DNA of 64,000 nucleotides from Salinarchaeum sp. Harcht-Bsk1 (GTDB lineage Archaea > Halobacteriota > Halobacteria > Halobacteriales > Salinarchaeaceae), in NCBI RefSeq assembly GCF_000403645.1, contig NC_021313.1, forward strand, positions 2,499,014-2,563,013, given 5' to 3'. Position 1 is the first letter of the stretch; every line of letters starts with the position of its first letter. Shown in pieces: positions 53,012 through 62,149 of this stretch. Under the pieces are notes generated by a model that worked only from the letters and a program-made list of their open reading frames with translations, was not told where the DNA came from and made no database searches. The position numbers and the translations under genes were made by a program.

Positions 53012-54130
53012 TCACAGCGGTACGTGACGCTCCAGCTCGACGGTCGGGACGCCCGGCAGTTCCACGGACTCGACCGTCGTCGTCGGCCAGTCGCCGGTGA
53101 TCGTCAATGGCTCGACGTCGTTCGCGGTCACCAGCTGGGTGTCCTCGCTCTTGGCGCCCTGGACCGTCGGATTCCAGGAGTAGGCCATCGGCGCGTGGAC
53201 GGGGTCGGTGGCCTCGGGCGTAGCGATCCACTCTCTGCCGGCGAACCCGGCGGCGCCGCCCTGGTGGTGGAGCTCCCACTCGCCCTCGTAGCCGACGGCG
53301 GCGTAGGCCTCCTGGATCGCGCCGAACACGTCGCCGGCGGTGCCGGAGCCATCGGCGTTCCGGGGATACTCGCCCGTCGCAGCAGCCTGCGTCGCCGCGA
53401 GCGCAGTGGCCTCGACGCGTGCCGCTTTCCGGGTCCGCTCGGCGAGCCACGATGGCGGATCGAACGCGACCGTTCGCGTCGTCGAGGCGTAGAGCCCCTC
53501 GCGCTGGGCGGTGACGGAGACCAGCGCGTACTCGCCGAGTTCGTCCTCCCGTGCGGTGTAGTGGCGGTAGGCCTGCGCACGGCGAGCACCGCCCACGAGT
53601 GCGACCGGTGCCTCGATGCCCCGCCGGCGGAGTTCGGCGGTGAGGTCGGTCGCGCCGTCGGCCTCGACCGTCGTCGGTTCGAGCCTGCGACACACGGCCT
53701 CCACGGCCTCGGCGGTGTCTGCACAGAGCGCCCGGTAGCGCTCGACGTCGTCGTCGGTCAGTGGCTGGCGGAGTTCGCTGGCCTGGAGGGCCTCGAAGCC
53801 CGGGACGTCGAAGTCCGCGGCCGCCGGCGACGGCGAGCGGTCCGCGAGCGCCGCCCCGAGATCCGATTCGTACCAGGTAAAGCGCTCGACCTCGAACGCG
53901 TCGGGCACCTCCTCGTCTGCGATGCGCTGGGCCTCGATCGAGTCGGTGAGGACGCGGAACTCGCCGTCGTACCCCGCGGCGGCGACGCCGACGTCGCCGT
54001 CGCGATCGACGACGTTCGAGCCGCCAGTGAGCCATGCGAAGCCGTTCGGGCGTGCGAACCAGACCGCCTCGAGGTCCGCTGCGTCGAGATAGGCGTCGAG
54101 GCGATCCGCTCGGGCGTCGAGGTCGGGCAT
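53012..54130 (-). CDS. M24-family (Xaa-Pro aminopeptidase-like) protein lacking metal ligands
   Basis: 372 residues. The N-terminal creatinase-like domain (RADRLDAYLDAADLEAVWFARPNGFAWLTGGSNVVDRDG) and the C-terminal pita-bread fold (DVERYRALCADTAEAVEAVCRRLEPTTVEADGATDLTAELRRRG) are clear. The metal sites are not: the usual DxG...SDxTRT reads ALVSVTAQREGLYASTTRTVAF, so both Asp ligands are missing, while a His pair (H288-H289) and E329 remain. It is probably a catalytically inactive or binding paralogue. It lies alone. Confidence 0.85.
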   Translation of the reverse strand: MPDLDARADRLDAYLDAADLEAVWFARPNGFAWLTGGSNVVDRDGDVGVAAAGYDGEFRVLTDSIEAQRIADEEVPDAFEVERFTWYESDLGAALADRSPSPAAADFDVPGFEALQASELRQPLTDDDVERYRALCADTAEAVEAVCRRLEPTTVEADGATDLTAELRRRGIEAPVALVGGARRAQAYRHYTAREDELGEYALVSVTAQREGLYASTTRTVAFDPPSWLAERTRKAARVEATALAATQAAATGEYPRNADGSGTAGDVFGAIQEAYAAVGYEGEWELHHQGGAAGFAGREWIATPEATDPVHAPMAYSWNPTVQGAKSEDTQLVTANDVEPLTITGDWPTTTVESVELPGVPTVELERHVPL

Positions 54131-54204
54131 ACCTGCGCGTTGCCCCGCGGGGACTTGAACCGCACGGGGCGCTCGCGAGGGAGAACGAGCGGTAACTCGG
54201 TCGG

Positions 54205-54561
54205 TCAGGCGGTGCCGACCACGGTCGCGTCCGCGGAGGTCCGACCGCGGTTGAACGAGTCGACGCGAGCGCAGACGACGGTTCCCTCGCTCGCGCTGCC
54301 GGGGACGTCACCGGCGAAGAGGACGAACCCCTCGACCTTGCCGACCGCGACCTGCTTGCCGGAGTGGTGGTCGGTGAACTCCGTGATCGCGAACTCGTAG
54401 GTCTCGCCGATCTCGACGGGCGGTTCGCGCTCCTGGGCCTGTTCGTGGGCACGTTTGGAGGCCGCCGCGCCCGACGATCGATGCCGCTTGAGCACGAGCA
54501 GGAAGAATCCGAGGAGTACGAGCAGGCCGGCCCCGCCCGCCGCGACGTAGAGCTGGTTCAT
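54205..54561 (-). CDS. Membrane-anchored TRAM-domain protein
   Basis: 118 residues. An N-terminal membrane helix (YVAAGGAGLLVLLGFFLLVLKRHRS) precedes a linker and a TRAM domain (about 45-118): PPVEIGETYEFAITEFTDHHSGKQVAVGKVEGFVLFAGDVPGSASEGTVVCARVDSFNRGRTSADATVV. TRAM binds RNA (tRNA-modification enzymes, TRAM0076-type cold-shock-like proteins). Membrane-anchored TRAM proteins are common in haloarchaea. Function unknown. Confidence 0.87.
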   Translation of the reverse strand: MNQLYVAAGGAGLLVLLGFFLLVLKRHRSSGAAASKRAHEQAQEREPPVEIGETYEFAITEFTDHHSGKQVAVGKVEGFVLFAGDVPGSASEGTVVCARVDSFNRGRTSADATVVGTA

Positions 54562-54709
54562 AGAAGGCCCTGCTCACCAGGGGACTGTATACGTTGGCGG
54601 TTCGGATCGGATGGGGTGCTCGTGTACGTCTCCTGGGAGCCGGTGGGTACGTACCGGCACGACGCCGGATACCAGAAGCTTCATCGGTTCAGTATTTGAT
54701 ATTTGGTCT

Positions 54710-55036
54710 ATGGATGCCCTCCAGACGAACTGGACGAAACCGACCCTCTCCGAATCGAGTGTCGTACTGGTCGGCCTGCTGTTTGCCGTGGTCGGTCTGA
54801 CGTTCCAGGACTCGGTCGGCGTCAGTTCACTCCTGCTGGCGCTCGGCATCGGACTCGTCGTCGCTGGCACTGTCTACCTCACCGTCGAAGGATCTGCGGC
54901 CGTCCGTCTATCGCTGACATTTCTGGCTCTCGTTGCGCTGCCGTTGCTATTCTTCGGCGGCCTCGTGCGATTACTCGGCGTGCTCGGGATTGGGGCCGTC
55001 CTCGTCGGTGCCCTCTACAGTCGACGCTCGCACTAA
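54710..55036 (+). CDS. Small membrane protein
   Basis: 108 residues starting MDALQTNWTKPTL. Four hydrophobic segments (VVLVGLLFAVVGLTF, LLLALGIGLVVAGTVYL, LSLTFLALVALPLLFFGG and VLGIGAVLVGALYS). No family or motif is recognised. The start follows an AT-rich stretch at 54693-54710; upstream codons of the frame are GC-rich and not family-like. Confidence 0.6.
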   Translation: MDALQTNWTKPTLSESSVVLVGLLFAVVGLTFQDSVGVSSLLLALGIGLVVAGTVYLTVEGSAAVRLSLTFLALVALPLLFFGGLVRLLGVLGIGAVLVGALYSRRSH

Positions 55037-55127
55037 CCGATCGACGACCTCCTGATATCGGCCGCTCGGATGGATCGTTCGATAGCGTGAACGAGACGAG
55101 CTTCGAGGACACCGGACCGACGCTACG

Positions 55128-56393
55128 CTACTCGAACGCAGAGAGCTGGGACTGCACGCCCGCCACCAGTTCCGATTTCCGCCGTAGCTGATTCCAACCG
55201 ACGGGCAGCTCGGAGGACACCCCTTTCACCGCATCGTGGAACGTCTCCGCCGTCGCGGGCCGGTCCATCACGCCGTCGCCGAAGGCGTTCCGGACGGCCT
55301 CCCGGACCTGCCAGACCCCGACGGGCGCCCAGTACTCGTCGGTGACCTCCCGGAGGACGAGCGCTTTCGCCTGCCGATCGCGCTCGACGAGTTCCTCGAG
55401 GACGCCCATCCGCGCGGCGTAGTACGCGCCTGCGGTCTCGTCGACGTAGCCGGTGCGCCCCTCGTAGCCCTCGCTGGCGGATGCGAGGAAGTACTCGGAC
55501 TCGTCGGGGTTCCAGACGCTCCCCGGGCCCTTCATCTCGACGAGTTCGTACTCCCACTGGCCGGGCGCGAGGACGACCCAGTAGCGGTTGCCGACGTACT
55601 CGTTGTACCAGACCTCCACCTCGTCGATCGACTGGCTGTTCCGGATCTGGCCGCGCATGAACTGCCCGACCGTGTCGTCGACGGCGGTGATCGACCAGCG
55701 GGTCGGGACGAGTCGCCGGTTCTCCGAGCGACCGAGCGCGCCGGCCGAGAGGATGGTGTTGATCTCGTAGACGTCGAACCCGCGCTGCCAGAGGTAGTTC
55801 ATCGCGCCCTGTGCCTGCCAGTCGTCGTCCTCGAGGGTCTTCTTGACCGGGCGGGGGACGTACGGGTTCTCCGTGAGATCGACGCGGTCGGCCTTCGCGT
55901 TCGGCCCGGTGGGCGTCGCGACGTCGTCGGTCGTCAGGTCGATCTCCGGGCGGTCGTCGAGACCGATCTCGACGCCGACCGGGCGATCGGCGATCGCGAC
56001 CTCGCGTTGTGCGCCGACGAACCCGTCCCAGACGTCGTCGACCTGGACCTTGGTGCGGCGCTGGGAGTTGAGGAGGCCCGTCCGCTTCTGGAGGACGTCG
56101 CTGACGCCGAGGCCACTGTCGTACCACTGCCCGCTCGTCGCGTACGCTTCCGCGTCGTCCTCGTCGCCGACCGGCGAGAGCACGCCCGTCGAGATGTTCG
56201 GGTAGCCGGCGCGGCCGACGAAGATCTCCGGGGACGTGGAGCCGACGAGCGTGTCGTCGGAGAGCACGTCGTTGAATCGCGTCTCAACGTCTTCGAGGTG
56301 GTCCGTTATCGCGTAGGACTTCTCCTGGGCGAGGCGACGCTTCTCGGCGTCGAGGTCTCGATCGAAATCGTCCAGGAACTCGTCGAGCCGCAT
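55128..56393 (-). CDS. nreA: DNA repair protein NreA
   Basis: 421 residues. The archaeal Nre family: MRLDEFLDDFDRDLDAEKRRLAQEKSYAITDHLEDV, LVGSTSPEIFVGRAGYPNISTGVLSPVG, YATSGQWYDSGLGVSDVLQKRTGLLNSQRR, and VEVGLDDRPEIDL near the start; WSITAVDDTVGQFMRGQIR, GNRYWVVLAPGQWEYELVEMK and SVWNPDES in the middle. The end VQSQLSAFE resembles a PCNA-binding PIP box, as reported for Nre proteins that act in mitomycin/UV damage repair. The symbol is used with the family name in mind. It is divergent from the HAD gene. Confidence 0.9.
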   Translation of the reverse strand: MRLDEFLDDFDRDLDAEKRRLAQEKSYAITDHLEDVETRFNDVLSDDTLVGSTSPEIFVGRAGYPNISTGVLSPVGDEDDAEAYATSGQWYDSGLGVSDVLQKRTGLLNSQRRTKVQVDDVWDGFVGAQREVAIADRPVGVEIGLDDRPEIDLTTDDVATPTGPNAKADRVDLTENPYVPRPVKKTLEDDDWQAQGAMNYLWQRGFDVYEINTILSAGALGRSENRRLVPTRWSITAVDDTVGQFMRGQIRNSQSIDEVEVWYNEYVGNRYWVVLAPGQWEYELVEMKGPGSVWNPDESEYFLASASEGYEGRTGYVDETAGAYYAARMGVLEELVERDRQAKALVLREVTDEYWAPVGVWQVREAVRNAFGDGVMDRPATAETFHDAVKGVSSELPVGWNQLRRKSELVAGVQSQLSAFE

Positions 56394-56573
56394 CTACAAC
56401 CGAGGTGGTCGTGCAGTCGCTTGAATCCCCCGCTCGGAGCCGTCGTCGCCGGATCGCTTCGAAACGGGAAACGCGGCTGTGGGGGAGACGGCCGAGTGCA
56501 CACCCGTGGTACTCACATCCGGAGCAACGTTGCCGGTGGCAACCCTTTTGCCCCGGACCCCCACCGTCAAACC

Positions 56574-57893
56574 ATGGAGCAGTACGACCGCCTGTATCGA
56601 CTCTACTCGGAGTTCGACACGGAGCGGCTCCGAGATCACCAGGCGTTCGTCGACCTCTTTCCGCCGCTGGACTCGCGGGTGGCTCTCCAGCACTGGCAAG
56701 AGGTCAGCGACGCGCTCGCCGAGCAGCGGGCCGAGATCGTCGAGGCGTTCACGACCGACGCCCCGCGCTCGCTCGCGACCCGACCGGACGTCGCCGCGAT
56801 CACGGAGGAGGCCGGGCAGGTCTACGCCGACATCGCCGCGAAGGCCTCGCGGGATCAGGCGTTCACCGCGCTCGACCTGCTGCGAACGTACGAGCGTCCG
56901 GTCAACGTCCTCGTGCTCGACGTCGACGAGACGCTCAGATCCGCAGGCAGCACGGACAACGAGATTCCACGCGAGGTGCTCCACCTCCTGACCGAGTTCC
57001 ACGAGGCCGGCGTCCCGATCGTCATCTGCACGGGCCAGACCCTCGAGAACGTCAAGGGATTCCTAATCCAGGGGCTGGGCAGCGAACTCGTCCACTCCGG
57101 CACCTGCTCGATCGTCTACGAGTCCGGCAACGGCGTGTTCACGCCCGGCCACGGCGCTGATTCGAAACAGCTCCTCTACGAGGACCTCGACGACACCGTC
57201 ATCGCCATCTTCGAGGGCGTCCGCTCCCGGGTGTTCTCCGACGCCGCTCCCGAAACGCGGCGGGGCTGTCACCTCCAGGGCAACGAGTTCAACGTCACGA
57301 TCAAGCCCAACGCGGCCACGGGCAGCGAGCGAGCCAGGGCGCTCATCGACGACGCGCTCGTCCACCAACTCGACGTGCTCGGCGCAGTCGCCGCCGACCA
57401 ACTCGACGGCGACCTCGATCTCGATCCCGTCGTTGCCGGCGAGTGGGCCCGGGCGACCTACGCCGCCGCGGACCCCGAGATCCGGGGCGTCCTCGAATCT
57501 CGCGACGCGGTCCCGGATCGCGACCTCGGCAACGCGCCACCCGCGCTCGCTTCCCTCTTCGAACGCATCGACGTCGCCTACTACGAGGCAGACGCCGCCG
57601 AACTCACGAGTCGCGAGCTGACGAAACCCGACGGCGTCGACGCGGCCTACGACGTGCTCGGGATCGACGATCCGTTCGCGCTCGTCATGGGCGACTCGAA
57701 GACCGACCTCCGCGTGATGCAGTGGGCAGCGACGGAGGACGCAGGGATCGCCGCCGCGCCCGAGCACGCCTCGCCGGACGTCCTCGAACACGTCCGCTCG
57801 ACGGACGAACTCGTCTTCGACCGCGGCCACGCGGCGGACACGCTCCGCGTCGCGTACGCGCTGAACCGGCTCGCTGAACTCGAAGCGGAGTGA
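56574..57893 (+). CDS. HAD-superfamily hydrolase
   Basis: 439 residues. The N-terminal helical part (DRLYRLYSEFDTERLRDHQAFVDLFPPLDSRVALQHWQEV, about 1-110) precedes the HAD core: motif I VLVLDVDETLRSAG, a motif II ICTGQTL, and FALVMGDSKTDLRVMQWA as motif IV. A large cap (about 190-340) contains KQLLYEDLDDTVIAIFEGVRSRVFSDAAPE and HQLDVLGAVAADQLDGD. It resembles a Cof-like or sucrose-phosphatase-like HAD. Start is the ATG at 56574. The substrate is unknown. Confidence 0.85.
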   Translation: MEQYDRLYRLYSEFDTERLRDHQAFVDLFPPLDSRVALQHWQEVSDALAEQRAEIVEAFTTDAPRSLATRPDVAAITEEAGQVYADIAAKASRDQAFTALDLLRTYERPVNVLVLDVDETLRSAGSTDNEIPREVLHLLTEFHEAGVPIVICTGQTLENVKGFLIQGLGSELVHSGTCSIVYESGNGVFTPGHGADSKQLLYEDLDDTVIAIFEGVRSRVFSDAAPETRRGCHLQGNEFNVTIKPNAATGSERARALIDDALVHQLDVLGAVAADQLDGDLDLDPVVAGEWARATYAAADPEIRGVLESRDAVPDRDLGNAPPALASLFERIDVAYYEADAAELTSRELTKPDGVDAAYDVLGIDDPFALVMGDSKTDLRVMQWAATEDAGIAAAPEHASPDVLEHVRSTDELVFDRGHAADTLRVAYALNRLAELEAE

Positions 57894-58019
57894 GGAGAAA
57901 GCGTGTGGGGGAGCGGGGGAGGAGAAAGCGGGTGAGAATGCAGCGGGCGGGGAGAATGCGGGCGAGGATGGAGCGGGTGAAGCGGTTGGCGAGGTGGCTC
58001 GCGAGTCGGCGCTGCGGCC

Positions 58020-58997
58020 TCAGGTCCGGAGCCGTCGGCGATCCCCGGTGCCACCCGTCATCGCGCTCGCGACGGCGCCCTTGACGACGACGTCGTCGCC
58101 GAGCGTCGTCAGCGTGACGTCGGGGATGTTCGTGAACACCATGTCGTCGAGGCGCTCGCGGATCGGTTCGAGCGTGAGTTCGGGGTTGTTGATCGCGACG
58201 GCGCCGCCGACGTAGATGACGATCGGCGCGTACGCGTGGACGACGTTCGTCACGCCCATCGCGTTCCAGTGGGCGACCTGGTCGACGACGTGATCGGCGA
58301 ACTCGTCGGAGCCGGCGTGTTCGAACACGTCGGCGGCGGAGAAGTCGGGGTCGTCGAGGGGAACGTCGGTCTCGATCGGATCGTCCTCGTGGAGGAACTT
58401 CGCGTACTTCGGGATGTTGTTGCCGGAGCAGTAGGCCTCCCAGTGGCCGTCGGAGCCACAGCCACAGGTGAGGTGGCCCATCGGGTCGAGCATCATGTGT
58501 CCCACCTCGCCGGCGTTCCCGTCCCAGCCGTCGAGGACGTTGCCGTCGACGCAGACGCCCGCGCCGATCCCCGAACTGATCGTCAGGTAGACCATGTCGT
58601 CGGGGTTCCGGTCGCTGAAGAAGCGCTCGCCGATGACGCCGGCGTTGGTGTCGTTGTGCAGGTGGACCTCGTCGCTGTCGATGAGGTTGCCGATCGGCCC
58701 CGTCAGCGGGATGGTGCCGATGTTGTCCGGGAGGTTCGCTGGGTCCTCGATCGTCCCCTCCGCGAGGTCGAGCGGCCCGATCGAGCCGATGCCGGCGGCG
58801 GCGATCGACTCGGGTGCCACGCCGGCCCGACCTGCCGCGGTCCGGAGCGCGTCGAGGATCTCCTCGGTCACCGCGATCCCGGTCGGCCCCCGTGGCGTCG
58901 GACGGACGTCCTCGCCGACGATCTCGCCCTCGTCGTCCGCGACGGCGACGTGCGTGTTCGTGGCGCCCAGATCGACGCCGGCGAAGTACATACTCAT
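58020..58997 (-). CDS. ROK family sugar kinase
   Basis: 325 residues. ATP motif GVDLGATNTHVAVADDEGEIVGE, catalytic-loop ASIGSIGPLDLAEGTIEDP-like, HNDTNAGVIGE, and the ROK zinc-binding motif GHLTCGCGSDGHWEAYCSG. The C-terminal part has VIYVGGAVAINNPELTLEPIRERLDD. Probably a glucokinase or sugar kinase; it could supply glucose-6-phosphate to the Azf-like enzyme in this window. Start at MSMYFAGVDLGA (58997). It is divergent from infB, with the second foldback repeat between them. Confidence 0.88.
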   Translation of the reverse strand: MSMYFAGVDLGATNTHVAVADDEGEIVGEDVRPTPRGPTGIAVTEEILDALRTAAGRAGVAPESIAAAGIGSIGPLDLAEGTIEDPANLPDNIGTIPLTGPIGNLIDSDEVHLHNDTNAGVIGERFFSDRNPDDMVYLTISSGIGAGVCVDGNVLDGWDGNAGEVGHMMLDPMGHLTCGCGSDGHWEAYCSGNNIPKYAKFLHEDDPIETDVPLDDPDFSAADVFEHAGSDEFADHVVDQVAHWNAMGVTNVVHAYAPIVIYVGGAVAINNPELTLEPIRERLDDMVFTNIPDVTLTTLGDDVVVKGAVASAMTGGTGDRRRLRT

Positions 58998-59658
58998 CAC
59001 AGCGGCGCCCCACCACTTAAACAGCATTCTTCGCTCCCGAGTGAACGTTCGCCAGGTGGTGTTGGAGTTCGATACGGTGGCGAAATTCTTGGTGGCTGCT
59101 GTGGGTTTCCGTCCACTATCGCCTTCGAAAGCCCCCGAGCGCTCGACATACCGGGGCTCGCTGTGCTCCTCGCTCAGTCACTTCGCTCCTTCACTGCGGT
59201 GCTTGCTTCGCCCGGGAACGACCGACCGCCCGGCCCCTTTCGATGTCCCACCCACCGCATCCTCGGCCCTCCCCAGCCTCCTGCGTTGCTCGCTTCGCTC
59301 CGCTCGCTGCGCTACTCGTCCCTCGCACGCTACGCGGCTGTTGAAACAGCCGCGAAACGCGCGCCACCGCACCCGCCGGGATTTTGGCTAACTCGACTAT
59401 CTCCCTGGGTGGGGCTCCGGAAGGGGCCGACCGCTCGTCGCAGGTAACGAAGTAAGGACCGCAGCCGAACGAGCGAAGCGAGTGAGGCGAGGACCACAGC
59501 GAGTTAGCTGCGTCGAGCGGGAGGGGGCTTCCGTAGGAGTTTGCGGTCGCGTTCAAGCCAACGACCCAAGCAACTCCCTTCCATAGCGAATCAGCACTTG
59601 AAAAGAGTTAATGCCGCTGCAGGGCTCGATTCCACCAAGCACTTTCTGAGGGTTCACG
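58998..59658. other. Divergent intergenic region between ROK kinase and infB
   Basis: 661 bases occupied mostly by foldback repeat copy B (59126-59533). The 128 bases before and 125 after hold promoter sequence for the two genes, with no further gene seen. Confidence 0.6.
59126..59533. repeat. Foldback dispersed repeat, copy B
   Basis: About 408 bases, a second copy of the element at 12596-12996 in the same orientation, again in a divergent promoter region. Arms at 59126-59253 and 59407-59533 pair imperfectly along most of their length; they share GCTCGAC, CTCGCTGTG-TCCTCGC, CTGCGGT-CTT, and CGGCCCCTTTCG. A central hairpin CGCGGCTGTT-GA-AACAGCCGCG (59333-59354) has 10 perfect base pairs, replacing the different 9-pair hairpin of copy A. 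Confidence 0.85.
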
Positions 59659-61464
59659 ATGGCAGATACACCCACACCGGAGGGCGGCGACGAGCAGCTT
59701 CGCACCCCGATCGTCGCCGTGCTCGGGCACGTCGATCACGGCAAGACGAGCCTCCTCGACGAGATCCGGGGCTCGGCGGTCGCGGCCGGGGAGTCCGGCG
59801 CGATCACGCAGCACATCGGCGCGACGGCGGTCCCGCTGGACACGATCTCCGGGATCGCGGGCGCGCTGGTCGATCCGGACGACTTCGACCTGCCCGGGCT
59901 CCTCTTCATCGACACGCCGGGGCACCACTCCTTCTCGACGCTGCGCTCTCGCGGGGGCGCGCTCGCGGACATCGCCGTCCTGGTCGTCGACGTCAACGAC
60001 GGCTTCCAGCCCCAGACCGAGGAGGCGGTCGACATCCTCCGCCGGACGGAGACGCCGTTCGTCGTCGCGGCGAACAAGGTCGACACGGTGCCCGGCTGGC
60101 GCCCCGAGGAGGGCGCACCGATTCAGCAGCGATACGAGGCCCAATCCGACCGCGTTCGTTCGATGCTCGACGAGGGCCTCTACGAGATCATCGGCCAGCT
60201 CTCGGACGCGGGCTTCTCCGCTGACATGTACTGGCGCGTGCAGGACTTCCAGGCGAACGTCGGCGTCGTTCCGGTCTCCGCTGAAACCGGCGAGGGCATC
60301 CCGGACCTGCTGGCGGTGATGATGGGGCTCTCCCAGCGCTACATGCGCGAGGCAATGGAGATCGACACGGAGGGTCCTGGCGTGGGCACCGTCCTCGAAG
60401 TGAAGGAGGAGAAGGGCTTCGGGACGACGATCGACGTCGTGCTCTACGACGGCCAGCTCCGGCCCGGGGACCGGATCGTCGTCGGCGGCGAGGACGAGCC
60501 GATCGTCACGGACGTCCGTGCGCTTCTGCAACCGAAACCGCTCGCCGAGATTCGCACCGAGAGCCGCTTCGAGCAGGTCGACTCCGTCTCCGCCGCGGCC
60601 GGGATCAAGGTCGCTGCGCCGGAACTCGAGAAGGCGATGGCGGGTGCGCCACTGCGGGCCGTCCGGGATCGTCCGGTCGAGGAGGTCATCGCCGAGGTTC
60701 AGGAGGAACTCGCGGAAGTCGCCGTCGCGACCGGCGAGGAGGGCGTCGTCGTCAAGGCCGACACGCTCGGCAGCCTCGAGGCGATCGCCAACGCCACGGA
60801 GGAGGCCGAGATCCCGATCGTCCGGGCGGAAGTCGGCGACGTCGCGCCGCGGGACGTCGCCGTCGCCGAGACCGCCGACGATCCCATGCACCGCGCGATC
60901 CTGGCGTTCAACGTCGACGTGCTCGACGACGCCGCGCGCGAGGCCGAGGACGCCGAGGTCCGAATCTTCGACGACGACGTCATCTATCAGCTCATCGAGG
61001 AGTACGAGGAGTTCGTCACCGCGCGCGAGGAGGCCCAGCAGGAGCAGATCCTCGACAACATCACCCGCCCCGCGCGCTTCCAGATCCTCCCCGATCACAC
61101 CTTCCGGCAGTCCGATCCCGCCGTCGTCGGCGTCGAGGTCGTCGCGGGCACGCTCAAGAACAACTCCACCGTCGCCCGGTTCACCGGGAGCGAACCCGAG
61201 CGCATCGGCGAACTCTCCGGCATCCAGGAGCAGGGCGAAGACGTCTCGGAAGCCCGCCGCGGTGACCGGGTCTCCGTCGCGATCGACGGCCCGACGGTCG
61301 GCCGCCAGATCGACGAGGGCGACGAACTCTGGACGCTGATCCCCGAGAAGCACGCGAAGATCCTCGAGCAGGAACTCACCGACGACCTCCCTGGCGACGA
61401 GATCGAGGCGCTGAACATGTACCTCGAGAAGCACCGGAAGCGCGACCCGTTCTGGGGGAAGTAA
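59659..61464 (+). CDS. infB: Translation initiation factor IF-2 (aIF5B)
   Basis: 601 residues, short archaeal aIF5B form without the long bacterial N-terminal extension. GTPase motifs: G1 VLGHVDHGKTSLLD (23-30), G2/switch GAITQHIGATAVPL, G3 FIDTPGHHSF, G4 VVAANKVDTVPGW. Domains II-IV follow, with VGTVLEVKEEKGFGTTIDVVLYDGQLRPGDRIV and GVVVKADTLGSLEAIANATEEAEIPIVRAEVGDV. It promotes subunit joining of the ribosome. Essential housekeeping gene. Confidence 0.97.
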   Translation: MADTPTPEGGDEQLRTPIVAVLGHVDHGKTSLLDEIRGSAVAAGESGAITQHIGATAVPLDTISGIAGALVDPDDFDLPGLLFIDTPGHHSFSTLRSRGGALADIAVLVVDVNDGFQPQTEEAVDILRRTETPFVVAANKVDTVPGWRPEEGAPIQQRYEAQSDRVRSMLDEGLYEIIGQLSDAGFSADMYWRVQDFQANVGVVPVSAETGEGIPDLLAVMMGLSQRYMREAMEIDTEGPGVGTVLEVKEEKGFGTTIDVVLYDGQLRPGDRIVVGGEDEPIVTDVRALLQPKPLAEIRTESRFEQVDSVSAAAGIKVAAPELEKAMAGAPLRAVRDRPVEEVIAEVQEELAEVAVATGEEGVVVKADTLGSLEAIANATEEAEIPIVRAEVGDVAPRDVAVAETADDPMHRAILAFNVDVLDDAAREAEDAEVRIFDDDVIYQLIEEYEEFVTAREEAQQEQILDNITRPARFQILPDHTFRQSDPAVVGVEVVAGTLKNNSTVARFTGSEPERIGELSGIQEQGEDVSEARRGDRVSVAIDGPTVGRQIDEGDELWTLIPEKHAKILEQELTDDLPGDEIEALNMYLEKHRKRDPFWGK

Positions 61465-61541
61465 CGCGTTTTTCCCTCCCATCCGCCCCGTGCTAATCGC
61501 CCAGCCAAAGAGCCAGGGCGCTGGCTGCACTCCGTTCTCCC

Positions 61542-61850
61542 ATGGAGCGAATCGACACGACGGCGCAGACCGGCTTCTTCGACGTCGTCGCCGGCACGGA
61601 TCGCTCGCAGGCGGCGACGATGACGCTCGAACCGGGCCAATCGACGGGCGGTCCCTCGAACCGCCACGCCGAGAGCGACCAGTGGCTGTTTGTGGTCGAG
61701 GGAAGCGGCGAGGCGACGATCGACGGCGATACGCACGACCTGCAGGCGGGCACGCTCGTCCTCATCGAACCGGGCGAACCCCACGAGATCACTGCGACGG
61801 GCGACCAGCCCCTCGTCACGATCAACGTTTACGCGCCGCCGGAGTACTGA
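61542..61850 (+). CDS. Cupin-domain protein
   Basis: 102 residues. Motif 1 NRHAESDQWLFVVEGSGEATIDG and motif 2 GTLVLIEPGEPHEITATGDQPLVTINVYAPPEY. A one-cupin protein with the typical metal-binding His residues. It is a separate transcription unit from infB and does not belong to the cupin in the Tm-1-like operon (sequence unrelated in detail). Confidence 0.87.
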   Translation: MERIDTTAQTGFFDVVAGTDRSQAATMTLEPGQSTGGPSNRHAESDQWLFVVEGSGEATIDGDTHDLQAGTLVLIEPGEPHEITATGDQPLVTINVYAPPEY

Positions 61851-61907
61851 GGTCGCTGGCAGATTCGGAGGCTACAGCGGGTCGCGCGGGCCAGGACGCT
61901 GTAATAA

Positions 61908-61915
61908 TATTTAAT
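61908..61915 (+). promoter_or_regulatory. TATA-like box of the small membrane protein gene
   Basis: TATTTAAT lies 25-32 bases before the GTG at 61940, which supports that start. Confidence 0.45.
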
Positions 61916-61939
61916 TAGCTCGCGACAGACAGTGGTCAC

Positions 61940-62125
61940 GTGCAGCGTTCGGTCTCCCGCTACGACCTCCTGCTCGCGGTGATCGCCCTCCCCATCGCCC
62001 TCGCTGGCGTCCTCGGCGCAGTCTCGACGCTGGCGATGTCCACGGCGCTCGCGGTCGGCAGCGTGCCGGCGACCGGCGGCATCGGCTACGCGATTTTCGT
62101 GGAGCAGCCGACGCAGGGTAGCTGA
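61940..62125 (+). CDS. Small two-helix membrane protein
   Basis: 61 residues (GTG start, VQRSVSRYDLLLAVIALPIALAGVLGAVSTLAMSTALAVGSVPATGGIGYAIFV). Two hydrophobic segments. The Q-R-[ST]-V-S-R-Y-D start and length match a conserved haloarchaeal family of unknown function that I recall. A promoter box lies at the expected distance upstream. Confidence 0.65.
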   Translation: MQRSVSRYDLLLAVIALPIALAGVLGAVSTLAMSTALAVGSVPATGGIGYAIFVEQPTQGS

Positions 62126-62149
62126 CTGGCCTCGGTTCCAGCTTGCGGA

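Noticed and set aside
55236-56573. Long upstream extension of the HAD gene (over 400 codons)
   Set aside because: It is antisense to nreA, which has all family motifs. The HAD family starts at the ATG at 56574.
59608-61530. 640-codon minus-strand frame over infB
   Set aside because: It is the shadow of a highly conserved translation factor with complete GTPase motifs.
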